64,000 nt of DNA from Chlamydomonas reinhardtii. Its lineage: Eukaryota; Chlorophyta; Chlorophyceae; Chlamydomonadales; Chlamydomonadaceae. The stretch is from assembly GCF_000002595.2 (NCBI RefSeq), contig NC_057009.1:1497220-1561219 (forward strand), read 5' to 3'. A model generated the notes under the pieces. The model was given only the letters and a program-made list of their open reading frames with translations. It did not search any database and was not told the DNA's origin. Positions within the stretch are counted from its first letter, which is position 1. Each line of letters begins with the position of its first letter. The position numbers and the translations under genes are program-made. Positions 23,643-32,655 of the stretch are shown here, piece by piece.

Positions 23643-24700
23643 GGAGGCACTTAGAGCATCCTCTGACATGAAACCCATACCGTAGCCATCCCCATGTTTT
23701 CACGCACTGGTCTGTTACCCGCCGGTAAGCAGTGACCATCGGTCTGCGGCCTGAAGCCCAAACAAACCGATGGTAACCCGAGTGCCATACCGGCCATTCC
23801 TCCCGGTAACCAGCGATTAACCGATGGTTTAATAGGGGCTGGAACGGTAGGGTGGCGGCCACCCGCCACAGTGCTTCCTAATGATGATTTTCCCAGTTCA
23901 GCGACCACAAGCGGGCCAAGGTGCACACGAAGGCCCCCGCCGCCAGGGCAGCCTCCACCCCCGACACACCCGCGTCGCACACATATTGCAAATGCTTAGC
24001 CTTCAGGGCGGCTATCTGTGGAGCCATTTGTAGCACGGTCCCCGCCTTCACCGCATCAGGTCTCCAACTCTAGTCGATAGAACAATGTAGATAAGGGAGC
24101 AGGATGGGCGGCCCCCCGCACTGCAACCAGCCAAGCCCCCGCACCACCTGTTGCACCGACTCCGCCGTAGCACTCACGATGTCGGCCGCCGGGAGCGGCA
24201 GCGCGGCGGCAAGCCCTCGAGCCAGCTGGGTGGCACGCGCGGCGGCAGCCCAGCCAGCAGGGAGAAGGGCCACTGCCGCCGCAAACCGATCGGCCGCCTC
24301 TTGAGGCGACGCCGGCCCCGGCAGGGGCGACGGCAGGCGCGCCCGCGTACTCCAGTGCAGCACCCGCCGCCATGCACACAGCAGTCACATACATTTCCAC
24401 ACACGCTTCACCAAACCGGGAGCCCCACGCCCAAGGGCGTTCACATGCCTGCCGCAATTTGTTCAGGCCGTCATGCGCTGCAACCAGCTGGCCCACACAC
24501 GCCAGTCCCGGCAGAGCGAACAAATCCGCGAAAGCCACTTCCCACGTGCGGCCGTCCTCACACAGCGCCGGGTTAGCCCACAACGGCACATGACTCACCC
24601 GGCCCGGGCGGCGCCACAAGAGTCACCGCGGGCAATTCAGTCATGGCTTTCAGCAGGCGCGCAAACGGCTTGCCCGCCGTAGTAATTAGTGCTGCCTTGG
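23643..24700 (-). mobile_element. LINE-like non-LTR retrotransposon fragment, minus strand, degraded
   Basis: Reading leftward on the minus strand, the region encodes ORF2-like pieces such as GRVSHVPLWANPALCEDGR, FADLFALPGLACVGQLVAAH, GWLQCGGPPILL and KHLQYVCDAGVSG. The stretch around 23880-24045 is nearly identical to the plus-strand copy at about 26380-26550. The central ~170 bases (about 23700-23870) do not match the other copy and contain ACCATCGGTT-type repeats, perhaps a small insertion. The element is incomplete and broken. High identity to its sister suggests recent activity. The LINE assignment rests on the style of the C-terminal region and on 5' truncation of the sister copy; the family is not certain. 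Confidence 0.6.
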
Positions 24701-26265
24701 AAGCTGGCTCACCTGGGTTTATAGCTGGTCGTGTGTGGCCTGTAAGGCTGTACGGTAACTAATCACACGTAAACACCTGTCTGTGTACTTGTGTGAAGTT
24801 GGTATGGTAAGAAGGCATTTATAAGGTGTACGTAAGTTATTGTATAGAGGCACGTGGTGGGGGTTTAACAGGGATAGACGGGTCTTTTGGTGGGGATATT
24901 CGCCTGATGCAGTAGATGGATCTGTTCAGGTCGTCATGTTCGCTTGTGCGTGTTGCGTTTTGTTTTCAAGCACGTCGATATGTGGTGGGTGCCAGGGATT
25001 GAAGCGTGTTTTGCGCGCTGCATGCAGGACGCTCCGGGACGGTCCAGCGGCCGCCCGCAAGCGCCTCCCCTGCACTCCACCGCTACAAGTAGCTGCCAGG
25101 TACCGTGATGCTGCTGGAACAGAGCTGGGTCACTGCAATGCCGGGGCTTGAGGCTGGCAGCGCAAGGGCAAGGACACAAGGTGCTGCGGCACCCCTGGAA
25201 CTCACGTGATGGCGCGAGGGAAGGGAACAGCAGGGAACAGCCACGGGGGGGGTACGAACAATAGTTCCAGACCCCACCCCACAAAACCTCCCCCCCTGAC
25301 CGACGACCGACCGTGCCGTACCGTGCCGTACACCACCTAAACCCCCTCTGTTTTCTTCCAGGATGGTGCCAAACGACTGCTTTCAGCGAGCTCTACTAAT
25401 ATGTACACACAGAAAGTTCGTCGGGCGCGTCTTGACCACAGCCATGTTGTCGACATGTTGTGATCATCTTGCAGCCGTTCAGTTGCACCCGTGTACAGCA
25501 CGCTTACGAGTCTTACCTACGCATGGGACATACACATGCGTTTTCCTCCGGCGCGCAAGCACCGGTCCGCGACTTGTGGCACGTTCTGGTCAGGCGAGAC
25601 ATGTCGCACCCCAACATCCCAACCCGACATGTGTTGACGGGCGGTAGCCCTTCGTCTTCTGGTAGGCTCCTGACGTTTCCCAGCCGTTAAAAGCATCCAT
25701 TACATGCTTTGGGCAACGGTCTGGGCTTGCCCTGCTGTCTTATGAGGCCCAGACGAAAGTTTCCGGTACACCGTGACGAAACCTTGGGGACCCCGGGGAC
25801 CGACGACCGACCCTGAACTTTGGGGGCCCATATCTCCGCAATTACTACCCTGATCAAAATTCTGAAAGCGGATTCTGAACGCTCTCGTCAAGCTCTTTCG
25901 ATTTGAAGGGTGGGGTATGTCTGCGGCATCCTTACCCCCCCCTGGAACAGCGGAACACAGTGCAATGGATGCGGTCGGGTGCGGTCCCCTTCCTCATCAA
26001 CTGCATTTGAATTCAGTGCCCAGTAGCATTCACGGGCAGCACTCAGTGGACCACCTAGTAATAGCATAGGGCCAATACCGTATACAACGGTACTTCGCGG
26101 AGCCGTCCGTGCGAGTGGGCGACGAAGGTGCCTTGAAGCCCCGAGAGATTGGTCCAGGCTTATTATGCCCAACCTGTGCCCCCACGCTTGCTACGGTGCT
26201 CAACAAATACGGTAGTCCCTTGCTGCCGTGCTCATAAGAGTGTTGGCTGGATTTCGTGCATGGTT
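24701..26265. other. Gene-poor repeat-bearing intergenic DNA
   Basis: No supported gene. It includes a CCGTGCCGTA short direct repeat near 25310-25335, and a segment at about 25780-25930 that resembles, with divergence, 28290-28400. Both contain GTGACGAAAC followed by a CTGAACGCT...CGTC..G segment. GACCGACGACCGACC occurs near 25300 and again near 25800. These look like remnants of dispersed repeats of unknown class. Confidence 0.4.
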
Positions 26266-26303
26266 GCGACGCCCTTGGGGGCGGGGGCAAAGGAGCTGCG
26301 GCC

Positions 26304-26312
26304 CATAAAGGC
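26304..26312 (+). repeat. Target-site duplication, left copy (CATAAAGGC)
   Basis: Nine bases repeated exactly at 27510-27518 and present once, as CATGAAGGC, in the uninterrupted atpC exon 1. Confidence 0.75.
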
Positions 26313-27509
26313 CCATGGTTGCAGTGCGGGGGGCCGCCCATCCTGCTCACTGCCTACACGGTGAAGGCGGGGACCGTGCTACAAACGGCTCCACAGTTAG
26401 CCGCCCTGAAGGCTAAGCATTTGCAATATGTGTGCGACGCGGGTGTGTCGGGGGAGGAGGCTGCCCTGGCGGCGGGGGCCTTCGTGTGCACCTTGGCCCG
26501 CTTGTGGTCGCTGAAATGGGAGAATCATCATAAGGAAGCACTGTGGCGTGTGGCCGCCAACGCTTGCTGGGCGTTTCCACGGCATGCTAGCGAGCGTGCG
26601 CGCGGCGTTGCTGTTGACCCGTGTTGGGCGTGTGGGGTTGACATGCAGGATGGGGACCGGCGTCACTGGTTTTGGGACTGCACTGTTGCGCAGTCACTGC
26701 GGGAAAGTATGGGGATGGCTATGGGTTTCATGCCAGAGGATGCTCTAAGTGCCTTCTCTCGTGAGGAGTTGTGGTTAGTGCGCCCGCCTGCGGGGCTTGT
26801 GCCACCTGTGTGGGATGTGGTGTCATGGTGTGTCTCGCTGCTATGTCTGCCCTGGGCTTTGGTCGGCAGCGTATGGCCGGGCTGGCAGCGCGAGCGAAGC
26901 TGCCGTTGGCCCGGGTGCTGAGCGTTGGACTTGCCGTCGTAGCTGACTTCTGGGGTCGTCTCCAGACGTTTGTGACTTCGGGTATCAGGCCAAAGGGTTG
27001 GGACACTGTGCCGTCTGCGCATCCTTTCATCTCTCGGGCTGTTGGTGAAGGCATGGTATTGCGCTTGCCGTATGACGCTGATTCCCCGCCGCCCTCGCTG
27101 TGAGAGGTTGTGAGTGGTTGGTGGCTTTGTGTGTGGGCAGGACGCACGTGTGGGCGACCGTTCTAGTGCCTGGACGCTTGCGCCCTGGTTAGTGCGTGCG
27201 CTGTGCGTGTGTGCTGCGGCCTGGACGATTCTCGGCACTCCTGTGCCTAGGCTTGTGGCGTTGAGGCACAGCGGTGGGGCTCTGGCGGGTTGAGGCTTGG
27301 CTAGGACTCACTGTGCGCGTAGTCACACGGACTTTGACCGCGGGAGGGTTGCAGCAAAGATTGCATTGGTTACAAGAGGGACCTGCTGACGCAGTTCACG
27401 AGCCAGTGACAGCAAAGTCGGGGTTGGCGGAGTCAAGTTGGGCCCTGATAGCATGTGATGGCTCGGCGTCTTCGGGTGCTGGGACTGTCCCCTCTGTAAC
27501 ATCCGCATT
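26313..27509 (+). mobile_element. 5'-truncated LINE-like element inserted in the atpC duplicate
   Basis: About 1.2 kb. It begins CCATGGTTGCAG, matching an internal position of the minus-strand sister copy, so it is 5'-truncated, as LINE insertions usually are. It is flanked by the 9-base target-site duplication CATAAAGGC (26304-26312 and 27510-27518), and the host sequence resumes exactly after it. The 5' half encodes the end of an ORF2-like protein (to 26921) with a Cys/His cluster, CWACGVDMQ...HWFWDC, typical of the zinc-knuckle region after reverse transcriptase. The rest is probably its 3' UTR. It is a fragment and not autonomous. Confidence 0.65.
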
Positions 27510-27518
27510 CATAAAGGC
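27510..27518 (+). repeat. Target-site duplication, right copy (CATAAAGGC)
   Basis: Right-hand partner of 26304-26312. The atpC-like sequence continues directly after it (GCCCTGCTTAGAG). Confidence 0.75.
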
Positions 27519-27654
27519 GCCCTGCTTAGAGTGCAAGGAAAGGCGCAGTTCAAGGCTTCACTTGCGCACTTGGCACCCAGGACTTATCACTCCAGGGGGG
27601 GCCACTTGGGTTTGCCTCCGACTTTTGCCCACCAGAACGCCGTCGAGTAGATCT

Positions 27655-29106
27655 GCGGCGCCATGCACAAGCAAGCAGCGATTGGGGCGGGGGTTAAGGC
27701 GCGTGCGAGTTTCGGGGTTTAACTTTTCTTGCGTGAGTGCGTGCGTTAGCGTGCATCAAATTTCGACCACATGAACCCCGACCAACCCGCCCGCCGTACA
27801 ACCCCTCAAAGCGCGCTCAAATCCCTGCAACCCCCCTTAGGTTTTGGTCGACCACCAACCATAATTGTCGGACTACTGGTGCGTGTGCTTAAGCGTGCCA
27901 GTGCGCTTATCCATATGAATGTGACATTACAAGAAGGGACAGTCCATATGATGATTGTGTGCCGGAAGAGGTTGATAGAGTTTTTCCCGGGATCATGAGA
28001 AGCATCCCGGGATGGCAGGATCACTGTGACGCGCAGCCTTGTCGTCAGGACCCACGCCAAAGCCTTGGCCGTTACGGATTTGCGTCAGTTCACATAATCT
28101 CAATGGCATCAGTGAGAGACGCACAGGTGGAGCTCTAAGTGAACTGAATGCCGATGTGGACGGACACGTGGGCGCAATGCAGAGGCCAAACGTACTGCAA
28201 ATGCTTTACATGGTAATCAGTGCTCGTATCTTACTGGCGCTTGTGTTATGGGGTGGAGCGTTCAGATGGGGGTCCTGAGCGCGGAAACGAAATCCGGCAG
28301 CCCCACCCACACGCCATGTGACGAAACTTTCACCCACCTCTGCAACAGATCCTGAACGCTCACGTCGAGTTCTTTTCATTTGGACCATGGGGTCTGCAGG
28401 GTCTGTTTCAGGTGGGGTTACCGGCCCCCTGCGTGCATTGCTGAGACTGCTGAGGCCAGTGCTGCCCGCCTAAACAGCTAAACTGCTGTTGTTAAAGTCA
28501 GGAGCCCATTCAGCCATAATGCCTTACATGCATCGCCTCATGTCGGCACACAGGCCGTTGTCTTCACCTCCGGCTCCATGCACAGCCGCAGCAGTAATGC
28601 TCGTCTTCTCTCTACGATTTGAGGGAGAGCGCGGAAAAGCAATCACGAAGCCCTGCAACGGACCCTCGCTGCCTCCCGTCGATCACTCGGAAACGGGTTA
28701 CAAAATTGACACGGATTGGCTGACAATTGCAATCAGCAATACAGCAATCGTGTTGAATTACTCTTCTCTAAGAATGTCCAAGGGTGCGCAGCCGCAGCAC
28801 GGCCCGCCGCCCATGCCCACCGCCTGATCCACATCACACCACCGTCAGTCGCCACCAACGGCGCCGACCCCATGCCCAACCTGCCGCAGCCGGCGCGGGC
28901 AGCAGCACTTGCTCCCCGCACCAACCACGCAAATTCACGGCGCCAGCAACCCCGGGGCGTGCCAGCAGCTCCAAGGCCACGCCCCGCCCCTCTGCCGGCT
29001 CTTCCCTGGCCAAGCCTCACCCTCGCGCAACAAGGCTCCATACAGGTCATCGCCGCGACTCGTCCGTTCCCACAAGCCCACACACCGAGCCCAAGAGCCC
29101 AGGCAT
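27655..29106. other. Intergenic DNA with dispersed-repeat remnants and the atpC 3' UTR
   Basis: No supported gene. A 30-base segment at about 27912-27941 recurs near 62568-62597 with one mismatch. A segment near 28290-28400 is a diverged relative of 25780-25930. The right end, from about 28700 to 29106, should be the 3' UTR of atpC. Confidence 0.45.
28698..28702 (-). terminator. TGTAA polyadenylation signal of atpC
   Basis: TTACA on the + strand, about 400 bases beyond the atpC stop codon. Confidence 0.5.
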
Positions 29107-31396
29107 TTAGCCCGAGGTGGCGGCGGCACCGCCCACAATCTCCGCCAGCTCCTGGGTAATCTTAGCCTGGCGCTGCTTGTTGTACTGCACGGTCAGGCCC
29201 TTCTTCAGCTCCTTGGCGTTGTCCGAGGCGTTGTTCATGGCGTTCATGCGGGCAGCCAGCTCGGAGGCCAGCGCCTCCTGCAGCGAGCGCAGCAGGCAGC
29301 TGCTCATGTACAGGGGCAGCAGGGCGTCCAGGATCTGGGCGGGCTCCTGCTCGAAGATGAGCGAGGGGTCCAGGGCCTCGGTCTCGATGGTGGTCTTCTC
29401 GCGCTCCACGGCGAACTCGCCGCCCTTGGTGGTCAGCTTGAAGATCTCGTCGTCAGCGGCGTCCACGCACTTGCCGTCCACGTCGCACAGCTCGCCCATG
29501 GGGGTCATGGGCAGCAGGGTCTGGATGGTGGGGTTCGAGTTGATCAGCGAGATGAACTTGGTGAACACCAGCTCCACCTTGTCCGACTCCTGAGCAATGA
29601 ACGAGGCGAAGATCTCGTCAGCAATGCCCTGGGCCTCCTTGGTCGAGGGAGCAGCGCCCAGCGAGAAGGACTCTGCGGGCGGAACAACGAGCGGCGACGG
29701 GGAATGCGTTCAGGGAGCCGATGGAGGTTGGAAAGCGAGGGGTTGTGCATGTGCCGCGTATGGAGCTGAGGGCTGGCCACGTCCCTCAGAACCCGAAGCT
29801 GAGCGCTGGGAGTTGATGTGCCCCGGCACCAGAAAGATGCCGGTCTCGCCCGACTGAGACCGGCTCCAACTGACAGCTTTCAACCTAGCAGAGAACGCCA
29901 TGCTTATGCTGAAAATTCTGGTTGTTCTGCTGGCTTTTGTTGCGGCGACTGCGCTGCGATAGCACCATACCCTGCCAACCGCAACCACGCTGACTGGTCA
30001 GCAAGGCCACGGTCCGCGCCGGCGACAGCAGCCCATGTCCGCTTTCACATCCTGCAGCGGCCTGATCCAGCTGCAACGCCAGCTCGCCACTCCGTACGTG
30101 CAAGCACAGGACTACTGCCGCTCCAAAGTGGCTGGGCGGCCAGTGCTGCGTGTCCAGCGCCAGAGCTCCGCACGCTGCTGCGTGTGTTCGGCCGCCGAGC
30201 CCTCCGATTCCATGCGATTCCCTTTCAATGCGTCTGTGCTTGTTGCGCCACAGATTCACATCATCAGGCCACCGCACGTTCGCCGACACCCACACCACAT
30301 CCGCCAGGACCTCCCCGCAACACCCCCTTCCTCCCTGCCAAGCCCCACCACTCCCAACCCTGCGACGCTCCGCGACTCACTGACGATGTTGTACTGCTTC
30401 CGGCGGGCGAAGTACTGAGCACCCTTGCGGCCCACGCACACCAGGTTGACCTTCACGCCCATAGCGGTAAGCTCGCGGTAGCGGGCCTCGGTCTGCGTTG
30501 CACAGGGAGTTCCGTCAATGACCCTGGAAACACTTGTGGTCATGGACTTATCTACAGCTACCCTTCCGTGCTCTGGTATAACGCCAGCAGGGCCTGACCG
30601 CGGGTCGGGCGCATCACCACCATCCAAACCAAAGCGACGAGCGTGTGCCCCTCGCTGATCAGCTATTCGGCTCGTAGTTGCTGATTTACACGAACGCTCT
30701 CAACCACGTCTCCAGTGCGTGTATTCGTGACCCAGAAACGTGGTGGATGCGCTGCGCACCTTCTTGATGATGAAGTTGTTGTAGCCGCCGCACAGACCGC
30801 GGTCGCCGGTCAGCACAACCAGCAGCACCGACTTGACGGGGCGGACAGCGCACAGGGGCGAGTCCACATCCTCCTGGCGGACGCGCTGGTTCACGCCGTA
30901 GAGGACCTGCGCGACCGAAACAGCCCCGTTAAATCCCAGCCCGAAGTGCTTTGGGAACCTGTATAGATCGTCTTGCTTTGGCGCAGCCGCGATGGCCCAG
31001 CGCCTGCTCATCGACCGTGCAAGCGGTCCGAATTGCGCGACCCCAGCCCCCCCGCGCACCTTGACCAGGTTCTCCGAGAAGGGGCGGCCGTTCACCACAG
31101 CCTCCTGAGCACGGCGGACCTTAGCGGCAGCCACCAGCTTCATGGCATCGGTGATCTTCTGGGTGTTCTTCACCGATGCGATGCGATCGCGGACCTCCTT
31201 CAGGCCGGCCACCACCTATAGCGGAAACGGGCATATTGCTGGTAAGTCCATCTGCCGGATTTCAGCGGTGTGGGCCCCCTAACACGGCGAGCGCAGTCAC
31301 CTGCAGGGAGCCGCGGCTGGCGACGCCCTTGGGGGCGGGGGCAAAGGAGCTGCGGCCCATGAAGGCGCCCTGCTTAGAGGCGAGCATAGCGGCCAT
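29107..31396 (-). CDS. ATPC: Chloroplast ATP synthase gamma subunit (CF1-gamma), precursor
   Basis: The central rotor shaft of the thylakoid F1 ATP synthase. Five exons (31396-31301, 31215-31060, 30906-30760, 30492-30381, 29672-29107) give 358 residues. The N-terminal ~35 residues, starting MAAMLASKQGAFMGR, form the transit peptide, and the mature protein begins near GLKEVRDRIASVKNTQ. The plastid-specific redox loop is present: CDVDGKC, precursor Cys233 and Cys239, equal to mature 198 and 204. The thioredoxin-reducible disulfide here keeps the enzyme off in the dark (established for CF1-gamma). The C-terminal helix (LLRSLQEALASELAARMNAMNNASDNA) packs in the alpha/beta barrel. All splices preserve frame. 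The start is fixed by the transit-peptide exon. A damaged copy of this exon lies at 26266-27654. Confidence 0.96.
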
Positions 31397-32655
31397 TTTT
31401 GTCCCTAGAAAGAGCGGCGAACAAGGTGCAAGGAAAGGCGCAGTTCAAGGCTTCACTTGCGCACTTGGCACCCAGGACTTATCACTCCAGGGGGGCCAAT
31501 TGGGTTTGCCTCCGATTTTGCCCACCAGAACGCCGTCGAGTAGATCTTCGTCAAATCACAAGCATACCCGGCATAAAATTACGCTTATAGAATGCAGGAG
31601 CCTGGGAGTAGCTTGCACGAGGAGAGATTGTGGCGCAAGCGCTGCTGCGGGGAGTCCTCTGAGGCCGCGTGACCTCGGCTTTAAGGTTTACATGCAGTGG
31701 TTTGATGTAAGGCGTGCTCACCGGTAGCGCCCGCCTCACCATTGCCAATCAGGTTGCGCCGATGTTTCGCGCGCGTGCGGCGAGGGTCGCCCAACACTGG
31801 GGCGATTGCCAAAATGTGCTGTATGAACGACCCATATTACAGGGCAAAGCAGAGGATGTCGCCTCAAGTGCAGTCGGCTGTCGGCGAAGACGAATGGGCG
31901 CGCAAGGCGGAGACGAGCCGTCGCTACCCGTCGCTACCCACCAGCCCTCGACGAGCCACCCCCCGGGCCCAACCGCGTGTGTGGAGCAGGTTTCAGAGGC
32001 TGGGTTGCTCCCGTCCGTTGTTGTGGGGGTGGGTGCAGGAACTGCGCGGCGTTGCGCTGCCTCGCTGCCTTGCTGAAAGCGCCGGCGCTGCCGCAGCACC
32101 TGCTGTGCAGCCAGGCGGCGGGGGAGATGGAGGAGGCGTATATGGCTAGATAGCTTTGTACGCACGCCGTCCGCCTGAAGTCCGTCGACGAGGGGAGGCT
32201 GCTTCGGCGGCCAATAGCCCCCATACACCCAAGCTACCGGTACACCAAAGCGAGCAGCCCACCCGCGAGCAGACTGTCACTTTCCGGCTGACCGGGGGCT
32301 CTCGTGTTCCCGCACGAAGCCAGAATGCGGTTGGTCTACGCCTAGATCGGACGGTGTAAGGGGACTCGCGCTGAACGCACCGCAGGTCGGAGTGTCTGAC
32401 CGATTGACAGCGTAGTCGTGTTCCGTGACCCGCAGGGATTTGGGGGCACAAGTCATGATACAGGTCACGGTGTTAACCGGTGGTGTTACACCTCTCTTGC
32501 TTAGGACCGCCCCTATCATGCTCGGTTGGCGATGACCTAGCCCTCCATCAGTCTGCCCCCCTCGGCACCCTAATCGCATCTAGGATAACCGCCATCCATG
32601 GTTCCTAGAACACAATACGGAGGTACTGCAATATGCATACCAACAACAGTTGCGA
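31397..32655. other. Intergenic: atpC promoter side and 3' UTR of the 2165-residue gene
   Basis: Bases 31397 to about 31547 are the atpC upstream/5' UTR sequence, duplicated at 27531-27654. From about 32490 to 32655 is the 3' UTR of the next minus-strand gene. Short frames at 31.7-32.2 kb lack motifs and were not accepted. Confidence 0.5.
32486..32490 (-). terminator. TGTAA polyadenylation signal of the 2165-residue gene
   Basis: TTACA on the + strand, about 165 bases beyond the stop codon at 32656. Confidence 0.5.

Larger units (their letters stand above)
26266..27654 (-). pseudogene. Broken duplicate of the atpC 5' end, split by a LINE-like insertion
   Basis: 26266-26312 and 27510-27654 together align with 31320-31547, the functional atpC exon 1 coding part and about 150 bases upstream of its ATG. 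Identity is near complete by eye, with a CATGAAGGC to CATAAAGGC change. The duplicate lacks 47 bases corresponding to 31380-31426, which include the start codon, so it cannot make the transit peptide. The two pieces are separated by an element at 26313-27509. No later atpC exons are present. It is a gene fragment with no expected product. Confidence 0.8.

Noticed and set aside
31714-32149. Overlapping 120- to 135-codon plus-strand frames downstream of the 2165-residue gene
   Set aside because: No motif or bias. They overlap each other in different frames, as expected by chance.
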